A DNA stretch of 64,000 nucleotides from Methylophilus rhizosphaerae (lineage in GTDB: Bacteria; Pseudomonadota; Gammaproteobacteria; Burkholderiales; Methylophilaceae): the NCBI RefSeq assembly GCF_900100975.1, contig NZ_FNFX01000002.1, positions 496,001 to 560,000 on the forward strand, given 5' to 3'. Shown here piece by piece: positions 36,841 to 46,747 of the stretch. A program made the translations under genes and the position numbers. Below the pieces are notes generated by a model. It made no database searches. It was given only the letters and a program-made list of their open reading frames with translations, and was not told the DNA's origin. Positions within the stretch are counted from its first letter, which is position 1. Every line of letters begins with the position of its first letter.

Positions 36841-37373
36841 GACATCAACATAATGCATTGCGCCATGGCTTGCACCATATAGCGCTTGACGCTACGCTCG
36901 CTGACGTTGAGTTGAGCGGCAATGTCGGCGTAGGTCATGCCCTCGAACTGCGCCAGCAAAAAGGCAGAACGCACTTTGGCTGGCAAACCATCCAGCATGT
37001 GATCTATTTGTTGCAAGGTTTCCAGAATAATCAGCTTCTGTTCAGTAGATGGAATGGCTGATGCAGGCATCAGTGCCAGTGAATCCAGATAGGCCTGCTC
37101 CAGTGCACGGCGCCGATAAAGATTAGCGACTAACCGTTTGGCGACGATGGTCAGGTAAGCGCGTGGTTCCTGTAACTGCCAGTCTGGCGTTTTCTCAGCC
37201 ACATGCTCTGGCGCATTGAGAATCCGCATAAAGGTATCCTGGGCGATATCGGCCGCATCGGCGGTATGGCCAAGTCTGCGCTGCAACCAGTTTTGCAGCC
37301 AATGATGGTGATGTATATAAAGGCGTTCAATAGCCTGCTGGACGACAAATTCGTTTGCTGACATTTTTGCCAT
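36837..37373 (-). CDS. FecI-type ECF sigma factor
   Basis: A 178-residue iron-starvation sigma factor. Region 2 is near residues 12-80 (ERLYIHHHHWLQNWLQRRLG; DIAQDTFMRILNAPE) and region 4 near 120-170 (LPAKVRSAFLLAQFEGMTYADIAAQLNVSERSVKRYM). It should transcribe the receptor-PepSY operon at 32038-35781 after a signal through FecR. A Fur-box-like site lies five bases upstream of the start codon, so the sigma gene itself should be iron-repressed. An internal ATG (codon 4) is an alternative start. Confidence 0.92.
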   Translation of the reverse strand: MAKMSANEFVVQQAIERLYIHHHHWLQNWLQRRLGHTADAADIAQDTFMRILNAPEHVAEKTPDWQLQEPRAYLTIVAKRLVANLYRRRALEQAYLDSLALMPASAIPSTEQKLIILETLQQIDHMLDGLPAKVRSAFLLAQFEGMTYADIAAQLNVSERSVKRYMVQAMAQCIMLMS

Positions 37374-37377
37374 ACTT

Positions 37378-37396
37378 GCAAATGATAATTGTTCTC
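37378..37396. promoter_or_regulatory. Fur-box-like site before the 36837 sigma gene
   Basis: GCAAATGATAATTGTTCTC matches 14 of 19 positions of the classical Fur box GATAATGATAATCATTATC. It abuts the sigma factor start, and that location plus similar sites at two other sigma genes in this window supports it. Confidence 0.65.
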
Positions 37397-37555
37397 ATTT
37401 TATCATGCACCAGCCATTTTTATATCTACACTGTTGAATAAAAAGAGGTATCCCACAGCAAGCTAATCAATCCGCGTTAAGAGTTAAGGTCCGGTGCTGC
37501 GTAATTCAGGGAAACGACAAGAACTAACGCGAACACCAGACTCCCACATGCGGTA

Positions 37556-39883
37556 CTACCAGGTATAACTTAGTGTCCCGATCACTGTGCGCGGTTGGGC
37601 AACATAGCAATATCCTTGGGTGCAAATGCTATACCGGTTATCAGCCAGGTTATTGGCATTCAAGGCAAATCGCCAGTGCGGGTCAAGCTGGTAATGCGCC
37701 GCCATATCAAACAGGGTGACTTTGCTATTGGTATAAGTATTGGCGTCATCGCCATAACTGCCACCGATATGACGCACACCTGCCCCCAGCCCCAGGCCTT
37801 GCAACATTCCTGAAGGCAGGGTGTAATCGGCCCACAATGACAGGTTATTTTTAGGCTGGCCTGATTGCAAATTGTCGTAGTTCTCATCCTGCCGTCCGGT
37901 AAATTTCGGCATCAGGAAAGTATAGGCTGCGGTCAGGTTCACACCAGAATCCAGGCTGGTTTTAGCCTCGACTTCAAAACCGCGCGAGCGCACTTCACCC
38001 GCCTGCATCTGGCTGGCTGGCCCGGTGTTTAACACCACATTTTGCTGGGTAATCTGGAACACGGATGCGGTTAGCATCAGGTTTAGATCCTCTGGCTGAT
38101 ATTTAATACCAGCCTCAATCTGCCGGCCTGTGCTGGGTTTAAAGAAACCACCGGTAGCATTCCGGCCTAGCAGCGGGACAAAAGAGGTGGCATAGCTGAC
38201 ATAAGGTGTCAGGCCATTTGCCAGTTGATAACCCAGCCCTACCCGGCCACTGAATTTCTTGAAGCTGCGATCATCACTTTCGGCTGTTGTTTCCTGTGAA
38301 GTATCGGCCCAGTCATGGCGCCCGCCTACAGTCAATATCCATTGCTGCCATTTGATCTGGTCCTGCGCATATACGCCAACCTGGTTCATGCGGTATTGGT
38401 AGGGGTCATCCAGTACTGGCGCGCTGATAGGCTGCGCGCCGTAATTAAGTGTGGCCAAATCCAGGTCGGGGGCCGCGCCGAACCCCATCTTGCCGTTATT
38501 GATCGACCGGGTCCAGTCCAGCCCGAATAACACGGTATGGCTCAAATCACCCGTGTTGCCCTGCCATTGGGCCTGGTTATCAATCGCGTAAGTATGCAGG
38601 CGCTCCACCAGTTGACCGGTACTACGATTGGCGACATTATTGACTGTATCTATCGCATCAATTTGTGTATAGCGAGCATTCATATCCACTCGCCCGGTAC
38701 GCACATTCTGGCGCAATGTCCAGTGTTCGTTCAGTAAATGCTCAAACAGATAGCCAATCTGGTATTGCTCCTGGGTGAAATTCTGGAATGCCGGATCACC
38801 GCTCAGCAAATGCTTATCCACATGTCCATCAGCATCATTAAAGTAGGAAGAGTTACCAACAGTGGTATCTTTCTGATAATGCGTCAGGATCGTTAATGTG
38901 GTTTTATCATTCGGCTGCCAGGTCAATGCCGGTGCAATATACGTTCTGTCATCATGCGCACCTTTGATCGGGCTGTCACTGTCCCGGTACAGGCCAGTCA
39001 GTCGATAAGCAAGCGTATTGTCATTATCCAGTGCGCCGGTGGTATCAAAGCGCACCTGCTGGCGATCATAGTTACCGATCTGCACATCTGCCTGATGCTT
39101 CGCTTCAAACTGTGGGCGCTTGCTCACAATATTCACCAGGCCACTGGGTTCGGATTGCCCATACAGCACTGAACTTGGCCCTTTCAGGATATCAATACGC
39201 TCTGCCGAATAAGGTTCCTCCTTGTAGAGTGAAAAATTACTGCTGAGCTGGCGCAGGCCGTCCCTGTACATGCCGGTGTAGGTCATATCAAAGCCGCGGA
39301 TACTGAACGAATCAAAACGCGGATCAAAACCAAATGCACCCACACGCACGCCTGGGGTATAGGCAACCGCATCAGTCAATGTTTGCACATTACGTGCATT
39401 CATTTCATCCCGTGTCACTACCGAAATCGATTGCGGAACTTCCACGACTGGCGTATCGGTTTTGCTGCCACTGGCACTACGCTTGGCAACATAACCTTTT
39501 ACCGGGCCATAAGCCGTTTCGGCCATACGATTGGTAGAAATACTGACTTCCGGCAATGCTTGCGGCTCAGCTTTGCCTTCCGGTTTAGATGGCACGGGCA
39601 CCACGGTATAACCACCATCAGTGGTTTCTTTCACGGCTAACCCGCTACCTGCCAATAACTTCTCCAGTGCCTGGCGTGTCGTGTAATCACCCTGCAATGG
39701 GGTTGAGACTTTTTGACTGGTAACGCTAGTAGAGAAAATAATACGTTCGCCAGATTGATGCGCCAAGGCATTCAATGCTTTATCTAATGGTTGGGCCGGA
39801 ATATTGAGTTCAACCGCTTGCGCAGCGGAAACGAAGTTAGCCAGCAGCAAGGCTATTAAAGTGGGCTTACAAGAGAGAGGCAT
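37556..39883 (-). CDS. TonB-dependent siderophore receptor with STN domain
   Basis: A 775-residue transducer-type receptor. Signal peptide (to about 23), STN domain (about 25-95, VELNIPAQPLDKALNALAHQ), the GPVKGYVAKRSASGSKTDTP linker shared with two other receptors here, plug (VEVPQSISVVTRDEM; ERIDILKGPSSVLYG; VNIVSKRPQF) and a barrel ending in LSYTW. It resembles hydroxamate siderophore receptors; the ligand is unknown. No sigma/anti-sigma pair is adjacent on its upstream side. The nearest are 36837-37373 downstream and 42640-44143 further upstream, so it may be driven by one of those. Confidence 0.91.
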   Translation of the reverse strand: MPLSCKPTLIALLLANFVSAAQAVELNIPAQPLDKALNALAHQSGERIIFSTSVTSQKVSTPLQGDYTTRQALEKLLAGSGLAVKETTDGGYTVVPVPSKPEGKAEPQALPEVSISTNRMAETAYGPVKGYVAKRSASGSKTDTPVVEVPQSISVVTRDEMNARNVQTLTDAVAYTPGVRVGAFGFDPRFDSFSIRGFDMTYTGMYRDGLRQLSSNFSLYKEEPYSAERIDILKGPSSVLYGQSEPSGLVNIVSKRPQFEAKHQADVQIGNYDRQQVRFDTTGALDNDNTLAYRLTGLYRDSDSPIKGAHDDRTYIAPALTWQPNDKTTLTILTHYQKDTTVGNSSYFNDADGHVDKHLLSGDPAFQNFTQEQYQIGYLFEHLLNEHWTLRQNVRTGRVDMNARYTQIDAIDTVNNVANRSTGQLVERLHTYAIDNQAQWQGNTGDLSHTVLFGLDWTRSINNGKMGFGAAPDLDLATLNYGAQPISAPVLDDPYQYRMNQVGVYAQDQIKWQQWILTVGGRHDWADTSQETTAESDDRSFKKFSGRVGLGYQLANGLTPYVSYATSFVPLLGRNATGGFFKPSTGRQIEAGIKYQPEDLNLMLTASVFQITQQNVVLNTGPASQMQAGEVRSRGFEVEAKTSLDSGVNLTAAYTFLMPKFTGRQDENYDNLQSGQPKNNLSLWADYTLPSGMLQGLGLGAGVRHIGGSYGDDANTYTNSKVTLFDMAAHYQLDPHWRFALNANNLADNRYSICTQGYCYVAQPRTVIGTLSYTW

Positions 39884-40064
39884 GATACTTTCCAGTCAGA
39901 GAATTATTTGCTTACACTGGTATGTCGTTTGGGCCGAAAAAATTGTTGAGGTCCCTGTAATAATTTTTTATGTATTGGTTAACACACCCTCCATACTGAC
40001 CCTTTCGTTTTACTGCCACGTCATTTTGCTTGAATGCATGCAATACATCCACGCGAGCGCTAAC

Positions 40065-40098
40065 AAAAAGCCCGTCAATATATTTGACGGGCTTTTTT
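40065..40098 (-). terminator. Rho-independent terminator between two receptor genes
   Basis: AAAAAGCCCGTCAA, a TATA loop and TTTGACGGGCTTTTTTT form a 13-bp stem with A and T tracts. It ends the leftward receptor gene at 40135-42564, so the receptor at 37556 must have its own promoter in 39884-40064. Confidence 0.92.
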
Positions 40099-40134
40099 TG
40101 ACTAACGTCATTAACTACTTAAGACAGCTTAAAA

Positions 40135-42564
40135 TTACCAGGTATAAGTCGCGGTAGCGATGGCAGAGCGACGGGAGCCGATCCAGCAGTCGCCACGCGT
40201 AATACATGTGGAAACATATTCTTTGTCTGCCAGGTTGCTGGCATTCAGCGCATAACGCCAGTTACCGGCATCCAGGCTGATCATCGCATCAAACAGTGTC
40301 ACATCCGGCGTCTTGATAATATGGGTAGAGTTCCAGGATTCACCGACATAACGCACACCTAAACCAGCCTTGAATCCGTTAACATCGCCAATCGAAAAAC
40401 GTTTTGTCAGCCAGGCTGAGGCAAGATGCTTGGGAATAGCTTCTACCTGCTGCCCTTTTTCAGCAGGATTATCTGTCACGCCATATTTTGCCTGCGTGAA
40501 GCTGTAAGAGCCGAGGACCTCCCACCGATCACCGAACTTGGTCGCACCTTCTACTTCCAGGCCACGCGATATGATTTTGCCTTTCTGCGTATAGCGGTCA
40601 CCCATGACATAAATCGGCCGGTTCTGGTCTTCGAGGTCATACGCCGCAATGGTGAAACGCGTCGGTGAATTTTCTGGCATATACTTAAGGCCAACTTCCC
40701 ATTGCTTGCCTTCCTGCGGTTTCAGGTAACCGCCACTGACCGACAAATTCGTCAACGGCAGGAACGATTCCGCATAACTGACATACGGTGCCCAACCATT
40801 ATCAAACACATAGTTCAGGCCATAGCGCTGGGTGGTTTTATAGCTTTCCTGCGGCACCGTCCCTTCGCTTTTGTTTTCGGCCTTGTCACGACGCAAGCCG
40901 GCGGTTAACACCCAGTGCCGGTCAAACTTGACCTGGTCCTGCACATACAAACCGGTTTGTATCATGCGTGCCTCGGCCAATGGCGTCAATGGCGCGACAG
41001 AATCAATATTGCCGTAAACAGGGTTGTAAATATCAATCATGTTAGCCGTACCATCATCATATCCAGCCATCCCGGTTTTACGGAAGTGCGCATAATCCAG
41101 CCCGACCAGCACGGTGTGAAAGGTATTGCCAAGATCAAATTGTGCCCTGGCATTGGTATCCACATTCATCGTGTATGACTGGGTTTTGGAAACGTCATAG
41201 TAGCGCGGCAAGGTGCGCTGGTCTGCGGTGGGGAATGGGTTCACAGATGGATCAAATGTAAACGAATTCAAATACAGGGAGCTGTAATTGTTGCGGCTCT
41301 TGGTCCAGCGCATGTTCTGGTGCACCGACCAGGTATCATTAAACTGATGGTCAAGGATCCAGCCCAGATGGGTAGACTCGCTGGTGTACTGGTCAAAGCC
41401 TGGTTCGCCCAGGTAATTGTGGTAGGGAATCTTGCCGTTCGGATTCGGTTTGAGCACGCCATACACGGGTAAGAACTGTGGCGTAGGCAAGGTATCATCC
41501 AGCTGGTAGCGTGCTATCAACGTCAGGCTGGTTTTGTCACTGGGCTTCCAGGTCAAAGATGGCGCAAACAATGTACGCTTCTGGAAAGCATGATCCACCT
41601 GGGTATCTGTATCCTTGCCTACCATGACCAACCGGTAAAATAGCGTATCACTATCCGCCACCGGGCCGGTAAAATCCGCCTGAATCTGTTTGAAATCGTA
41701 ATTGCCCAGTGACACCCCGATTTCACGGCGCGCTTCCGTTAATGGCCGTTTACTGACCAGGTTCAGGATACCGCCGACACCGCCTTGCCCATATAAAGTG
41801 GATGCAGGTCCGCGTAACACCTCAACCCGTTCCATCATGTAAGGGTCAGGCCGGATAGTTTCTGAATAATAGGTATTGATCTGGCGTAAACCGTCCAGAT
41901 ATTGCACTGCATCCATACCACGAATGGCATATCCATCAGAGCGGGAATCCATGCCATATTGATCGGCAGCGACGCCGGCACTGTATCGCAAAGCCTCCTG
42001 AATCGACATGGCCCTCTGGTCTGTTATCTGATCGGCAGTGATAACGGAAATGGATTGTGGTGTCTCCACAATCGGCGTATCGGTTTTGGTTGCGGTTGCC
42101 GTACGTTTGGCGACATATCCGCTCACCGGCCCATAAGCGTGTTCTTTTTCCATTTTGGCGTTGACGCTCACTTCAGGCAAAACATCGTCACCCCTGGCTG
42201 CAGGAGATTTGGCAGAGACCGCTCTTAACTGATAGCCTTTTCCCATTTGTACAACCTCTAACCCGCTGCCGAGAAGTAATTGGTCCAGGACCTGGTGAAG
42301 GGTCATCTGTCCTTTCAGTGCAGGGGCTTTTTTACCATTGGTCAGTGCGGCATCCGCCGTCAGGTTCACCCCGGTTTTCAGGGCGATTTGTGTCAATGCG
42401 GTCGATAACGGGCCAGCAGCAATATCAAAGCTATAGCTGGCCTCGGCCGTTTGCGCATAAGCGGTAGGCACGCCCAGGCTGGCATTCGTCATGAGTGCTG
42501 CTGCAACGGCAACGCGTACCGTCGTGGCGAACATTCGACTGGAAAACAAAGAAGGTTCTTGCAT
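40135..42564 (-). CDS. TonB-dependent siderophore receptor with STN domain
   Basis: An 809-residue transducer-type receptor. Signal peptide ending near TAYAQ (about 38), STN domain (YSFDIAAGPLSTALTQIALK, about 43-115), the linker GPVSGYVAKRTATATKTDTP, plug (VETPQSISVITADQI; ERVEVLRGPASTLYG) and a barrel ending in TATYTW. It is likely for a hydroxamate-type siderophore by resemblance to FhuE/FoxA relatives. GGAGCC precedes the ATG. It is directly downstream of the FecI/FecR pair at 42640-44143, its probable regulators, and followed by a strong terminator. Confidence 0.92.
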   Translation of the reverse strand: MQEPSLFSSRMFATTVRVAVAAALMTNASLGVPTAYAQTAEASYSFDIAAGPLSTALTQIALKTGVNLTADAALTNGKKAPALKGQMTLHQVLDQLLLGSGLEVVQMGKGYQLRAVSAKSPAARGDDVLPEVSVNAKMEKEHAYGPVSGYVAKRTATATKTDTPIVETPQSISVITADQITDQRAMSIQEALRYSAGVAADQYGMDSRSDGYAIRGMDAVQYLDGLRQINTYYSETIRPDPYMMERVEVLRGPASTLYGQGGVGGILNLVSKRPLTEARREIGVSLGNYDFKQIQADFTGPVADSDTLFYRLVMVGKDTDTQVDHAFQKRTLFAPSLTWKPSDKTSLTLIARYQLDDTLPTPQFLPVYGVLKPNPNGKIPYHNYLGEPGFDQYTSESTHLGWILDHQFNDTWSVHQNMRWTKSRNNYSSLYLNSFTFDPSVNPFPTADQRTLPRYYDVSKTQSYTMNVDTNARAQFDLGNTFHTVLVGLDYAHFRKTGMAGYDDGTANMIDIYNPVYGNIDSVAPLTPLAEARMIQTGLYVQDQVKFDRHWVLTAGLRRDKAENKSEGTVPQESYKTTQRYGLNYVFDNGWAPYVSYAESFLPLTNLSVSGGYLKPQEGKQWEVGLKYMPENSPTRFTIAAYDLEDQNRPIYVMGDRYTQKGKIISRGLEVEGATKFGDRWEVLGSYSFTQAKYGVTDNPAEKGQQVEAIPKHLASAWLTKRFSIGDVNGFKAGLGVRYVGESWNSTHIIKTPDVTLFDAMISLDAGNWRYALNASNLADKEYVSTCITRGDCWIGSRRSAIATATYTW

Positions 42565-42639
42565 AACATCAGGCTCCAGATTAGATCTTTCAGATACTTA
42601 CACCTGATATGCCGGACTACTTGCAAAAAAGGGAACTGT

Positions 42640-43620
42640 TTATTGAGAGATAATTGTCAATTGTGTTGGTGAAGCTTGCTGGATACGCACCGGCAATGCA
42701 TGTTCCAGCGCGGCCAGTATCACCGGAACATCACTCACCGGATTGGCAATGGAATACACACCAACCAGGCGCAGATGCGCAACTGCCGGGCTGACTTGTA
42801 TCGAGACCGCAGTATAGCGACCCAGCTCATGAATAAAGTCTTGCAGCGCAATATTGTCAGCCACAATCTTGCCTGCTGACCAGGCCTCACGGGCCAGATC
42901 AGCCACGCCATCGGCAATCACTTTACATTTAGTAAAGCGTACTTGCTGGCCGGCATCGACTCGCATAGCGGCTGACTTCTCCGGCAATACGCTGACCGCA
43001 CCGTCAAATACCGCAACATGCCCGGATTTCCGATCACTGCGCACCGTAAAGCGTGTTCCCAATGCAGTGATTCGTGCCACAGACGTATCAACGACCAGCG
43101 GCCTGGCCTGAATGTCGTGGGCAGATTCGACATGAATCTCTCCCTGGTGCAGCACAATGCGCCGGAAATCCTGACCATAATCAACATCTACCGCGCTTGC
43201 CGTATTTAGCATCAATACCGTGCCGTCTGTTAACTTGAACTGCTGACGCTCGCCCACACCCGTGCGATAAGCTGCATGCGCAATGGCATACTCATACCGC
43301 CAGGCTTGCCACGGAAGCCCGCGCAATAGCCAGCTGGCGGCAATGGCCGTCCCGCCTATACCGAGCAATCGCAATGCACGGCGACGGCCTGCATTATGTA
43401 TTTGCCCTAATGTCTCGCGCGCCAGATTTGCCGGTACCGTTCCGGCCAGCGTCTGGAATGGCTGGCTTAAAGTCTCGACACGTTGCCAAACGAGCGCATG
43501 CGCAGGGTCTTCTGCCAGCCAGGTCTGCCATGACTGGTAATCTGCTTTGCTCATATTATCGTCTTGCAATATGGCAAACCATTCAGCCGCCTGATTAAAG
43601 ATTCGCTGTTCAGGTGTCAT
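42640..43620 (-). CDS. FecR-type anti-sigma regulator
   Basis: A 326-residue regulator with an N-terminal DUF4880 domain (QAAEWFAILQDDNMSKADYQSW), one membrane segment (around ALRLLGIGGTAIAASWLLRG), a FecR domain (QFKLTDGTVLMLNTASAVDV; ITALGTRFTV) and a C-terminal STN-contact domain (RLVGVYSIANPVSDVP). The open frame begins earlier, inside the sigma gene. ATG 43620 begins the conserved domain four bases after the sigma stop. It lies upstream of the receptor at 40135. Confidence 0.9.
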   Translation of the reverse strand: MTPEQRIFNQAAEWFAILQDDNMSKADYQSWQTWLAEDPAHALVWQRVETLSQPFQTLAGTVPANLARETLGQIHNAGRRRALRLLGIGGTAIAASWLLRGLPWQAWRYEYAIAHAAYRTGVGERQQFKLTDGTVLMLNTASAVDVDYGQDFRRIVLHQGEIHVESAHDIQARPLVVDTSVARITALGTRFTVRSDRKSGHVAVFDGAVSVLPEKSAAMRVDAGQQVRFTKCKVIADGVADLAREAWSAGKIVADNIALQDFIHELGRYTAVSIQVSPAVAHLRLVGVYSIANPVSDVPVILAALEHALPVRIQQASPTQLTIISQ

Positions 43621-43624
43621 GTTT

Positions 43625-44143
43625 TTACGGCAAATATTCACTATCTGCTGACAAGCAGACCAGCATGGCCTGGGCCATGTATTTTTTAACCATGCGCTCA
43701 CCTACCCCCAGCTTTTCTGCAATCTGGGCATAGGTAAGCCCATCCAGTTGAGAAAGCAAAAAAGCTTCACGCACTTTGGGTTTCAATTGATTCAGTAGCA
43801 TATCGACCTGGTAAAGGGCTTCCAGCACCAGCATATGTTCTTCAGCAGAAGGCACCAAGGACTGAGGCATGAACGCCAGGGTTTCCAGCCATGCACGTTC
43901 CACTTCCTGCTTGCGCCAATGATCTATCAGCAAGCCTCTTGCAATAGTGGTCAAATACGCTTTGGGCTCACGATAATCAGGCAGGGATTTCCTGCCAACG
44001 ATGCGCAGAAAAGTATCTTGTGTCAGATCAGTGGCCAAATGCGGACAATTCAGCTTGCGACTTAACCAACCTAACAACCAGCCATAGTGGTTACTATAAA
44101 GTACAGCAATACTTTGCTGACTCATTGGTTCTTGAATGGACAT
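43625..44143 (-). CDS. FecI-type ECF sigma factor
   Basis: A 172-residue ECF sigma factor: region 2 (NHYGWLLGWLSRKLN; DLTQDTFLRIVG) and region 4 (LKPKVREAFLLSQLDGLTYAQIAEKLGVGERMVKKYM). Of several possible starts, ATG 44143 has a GGATATC-type site, and an upstream TTG abuts the Fur box and is unlikely. It should activate the receptor gene at 40135 through FecR at 42640. The promoter is probably iron-repressed by Fur. Confidence 0.9.
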   Translation of the reverse strand: MSIQEPMSQQSIAVLYSNHYGWLLGWLSRKLNCPHLATDLTQDTFLRIVGRKSLPDYREPKAYLTTIARGLLIDHWRKQEVERAWLETLAFMPQSLVPSAEEHMLVLEALYQVDMLLNQLKPKVREAFLLSQLDGLTYAQIAEKLGVGERMVKKYMAQAMLVCLSADSEYLP

Positions 44144-44153
44144 GATATCCAAA

Positions 44154-44172
44154 TATAATGATAACCATTCTC
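44154..44172. promoter_or_regulatory. Fur-box-like site before the 43625 sigma gene
   Basis: TATAATGATAACCATTCTC matches 16 of 19 positions of the classical Fur box, 10 bases upstream of the chosen start codon. Confidence 0.75.
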
Positions 44173-44235
44173 ATTATATATATCATGCCGGGTGAGCACA
44201 AGAAACAGGCGGCGTTTCAAAAGCGACTGCCACAC

Positions 44236-44257
44236 CCGGTGATCATGTGATCACCGG
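44236..44257. other. Perfect 9-bp inverted repeat after a receptor gene
   Basis: CCGGTGATC-ATGT-GATCACCGG lies just beyond the stop of the receptor gene at 44272. It can form a stable stem-loop, but no T-run follows on the minus strand, so it is a possible mRNA 3'-end stabiliser or an unusual terminator. Confidence 0.7.
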
Positions 44258-44271
44258 CTATTAATGGCTGG

Positions 44272-46644
44272 TTAAATCTCCAGCTTGAGCGCAACGCCGA
44301 ACAAACGAGGCGCACCCACATCCAGCACATCACCAGTGCTATTGTTAGTGACATACTCGCGATCAAACAGATTACGTACAAACGCATTGACCGTCGTGCG
44401 TGGATTCAAACGATATGAAGCATTGGCATTCACCAGCACCACACTATCGTTGCGTCGCGTTTCTGTCAGCAGGTAGACAGAAGGACTGCTACTTTGATAA
44501 ACGGTATCCACATTGAATAACCACTGGTTACCCAAATGATAATTCAAACCCAGATTGACTTTTGTTCTCGGGGCCATGGTAAATTGCTTGCCACGCATAT
44601 TGAGTCCGTCACTGTTGATAAAATCCAGGTATTCAGTATGGTTGTAAGCAGCACCAGCGATCGCCTGCCACTCACTGTTAATGGCATATTCAGCAGATAC
44701 TTCCAGGCCGCGCATGCGACTTCTGGCAGCATTTGACACATACAGGCTATCCGTTACTGCATCGTATTGGCGAACCTGCTGGTCTTTCCAGTCGGTGTAG
44801 TACAGGTTAGCAAACGTTTTAAGGCCATACTCAGGCCAGCTACCGCGATATGAGAACTCATAAGTCGTCGTGAATTCCGCATCATAAGGCCGGTGATCTG
44901 AAGGAACACGCATATTGACGCCACCGCCACGATATCCGCGCTGCACAACAAATCCACCACGCTGCGTTGGTGACCAGATATAGTTGATGCCAGCCTTAGG
45001 CAACAATGCACCAAAGCTTTTTTGTTCATCTGCTTGCGTCACCGGGGAAAATGCCAATATATCTAACGGGTAGTCTACCTTGGCTATATTTTTCTCATGG
45101 TCGTAGCGTAAGCCGGCAATCGCTTGCCAATGCTCATCCATATCCCAGTTGATTTCACCAAAAATGGCATTGTTGCGTATCTGGCTTCTGCCGATAGACT
45201 GCAACACATCCCCTAATCCCACAATACGTAAACTATCGTTAAACTTAACCCTGGAATAGCCATAATAAATACCGGCATGTGCTTTGATCGCTTCCCCCTG
45301 GTAGGTTGCCCTGAACTCCTGGCTAAACAGCCTGGTTTGATGATGTCGATCCGCTTCCTGGCTTGCATTGGTGCGCTGGTCAAAATCAAGCAGGCTTTGA
45401 TAGTTGGCATCTGTCCCTGAAGTAATGCTGGTAAGCACCCACGGCTGGCTGACTTGATAAGTCAGCTTCAAGGTTGCTTCATTCTGCTGAATGCTATCTT
45501 TGGCATCCGTATTCTGGATCAACCGGTAGTACTGTGGCTGGTTGTTAATTTGCGTCACGCCATTGCTGCCAGAGCTGTAATCAGTATGTGATAACGTCAG
45601 CAAGGCCTCTGTTTTTTCACCAGCCAATAACAGTAATTTGCCACGGGCATTGATAGACCGGCGGGGATCTGCGTTGTTATCAAGGAAGCTATTTTTGATA
45701 TAACCGTCTTCATTCTGCACATTTAATGCAAACCGGCCAGCCAGTACATCCGGCACCAACACCGCATTTGCAGCTAATGCCCCTCCTTGTTGGTAATAGT
45801 TGCCAAGATTACCCTGTAATGTCATGGCGTTTTTAAACTCGGGATCATTGGTCTGCATAATGACCGCACCGGCCAATGCATTACGGCCCTGTACGGTGGA
45901 TTGTGCACCGCGGTAGACTTCAACCTGCTTCATATCCCAAGTTGAAAGCGGACTCAGCGTCACCATGCTACTGGTTTGCAAAGCACCATCAACAAAGACT
46001 GAAACAGCATTATTGAGTGACAACGGCCCCTGGTCATCAAAACCGGTGACAGGCACACCGCGGATACCCCAGGTCTCATTGCGAGACTGTGTATACACAC
46101 CTGGCGTACGCGCCAGAATTTCAGTGAGCGATTGATCTGCATGCGTACGGATATCCTGATCGGTTGCCACAGCTACGCTGGAGAAGGTCTCACTCAATTT
46201 ACGTTCGATCTTTTCCCCTTTTACCGTCACATCACTCAAGGTATCAATCACCTCTTGTACCGCAGGTGTTGCGCGGCTACCGACCTTGGCAATTTTTTTC
46301 AGTGAATATTGCTGCCCGCCTTTATCTTCCAGCGCAAATTCGCTGCCTTTAAGCAAAGTATCAAAACCTTCATTGACGGTGTAATAACCTTGCAGGCCTT
46401 CACTTTTGGCATTGGCAACCAGGGCAGGATCAAAAGACAAGCGCGTGCCGGTCAGTGCAGCAAACTCAGCCAACACATGACCAAGCGGGCCGGGTGCCAG
46501 CTGATAGCGCTGCTTTTCTGAAGTAACCCTGGCGCCCTCAGCCAGTGCCAGCGAAGGGCTGGCCGCCAGCATCAGGCTGCAGCCAAAGAGTGCAGCACGC
46601 AAAGCATGTTGCAAAGGCGTGAATTGAAATTGTAAAGATGACAT
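44272..46644 (-). CDS. TonB-dependent receptor with STN domain, distinct subfamily
   Basis: A 790-residue transducer-type outer-membrane receptor. The signal peptide ends near SLALA (about 35), and an STN domain follows (QRYQLAPGPLGHVLAEFAAL, about 45-115). It lacks the GYVAKR-type linker of the three other receptors to its left. The plug reads ARTPGVYTQSRNETWGIRG and KQVEVYRGAQSTVQGRNA, closer to catecholate or pesticin/ferric-enterobactin-like receptors. The barrel ends LFGVALKLEI. ATG 46644 is taken because it starts a clean signal peptide; a GTG and ATGs lie up to 63 bases earlier. It ends a series of two FecI/FecR pairs. Confidence 0.88.
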   Translation of the reverse strand: MSSLQFQFTPLQHALRAALFGCSLMLAASPSLALAEGARVTSEKQRYQLAPGPLGHVLAEFAALTGTRLSFDPALVANAKSEGLQGYYTVNEGFDTLLKGSEFALEDKGGQQYSLKKIAKVGSRATPAVQEVIDTLSDVTVKGEKIERKLSETFSSVAVATDQDIRTHADQSLTEILARTPGVYTQSRNETWGIRGVPVTGFDDQGPLSLNNAVSVFVDGALQTSSMVTLSPLSTWDMKQVEVYRGAQSTVQGRNALAGAVIMQTNDPEFKNAMTLQGNLGNYYQQGGALAANAVLVPDVLAGRFALNVQNEDGYIKNSFLDNNADPRRSINARGKLLLLAGEKTEALLTLSHTDYSSGSNGVTQINNQPQYYRLIQNTDAKDSIQQNEATLKLTYQVSQPWVLTSITSGTDANYQSLLDFDQRTNASQEADRHHQTRLFSQEFRATYQGEAIKAHAGIYYGYSRVKFNDSLRIVGLGDVLQSIGRSQIRNNAIFGEINWDMDEHWQAIAGLRYDHEKNIAKVDYPLDILAFSPVTQADEQKSFGALLPKAGINYIWSPTQRGGFVVQRGYRGGGVNMRVPSDHRPYDAEFTTTYEFSYRGSWPEYGLKTFANLYYTDWKDQQVRQYDAVTDSLYVSNAARSRMRGLEVSAEYAINSEWQAIAGAAYNHTEYLDFINSDGLNMRGKQFTMAPRTKVNLGLNYHLGNQWLFNVDTVYQSSSPSVYLLTETRRNDSVVLVNANASYRLNPRTTVNAFVRNLFDREYVTNNSTGDVLDVGAPRLFGVALKLEI

Positions 46645-46747
46645 TGTCCTGCTTGCTCCCTGAAGGTAATGATGAAATGGCCGTGTAGTGGCCTTCATCA
46701 TGTACACCGGGCGAGGACTAAAAAAGTATCAGGGAAAACAACATTTT

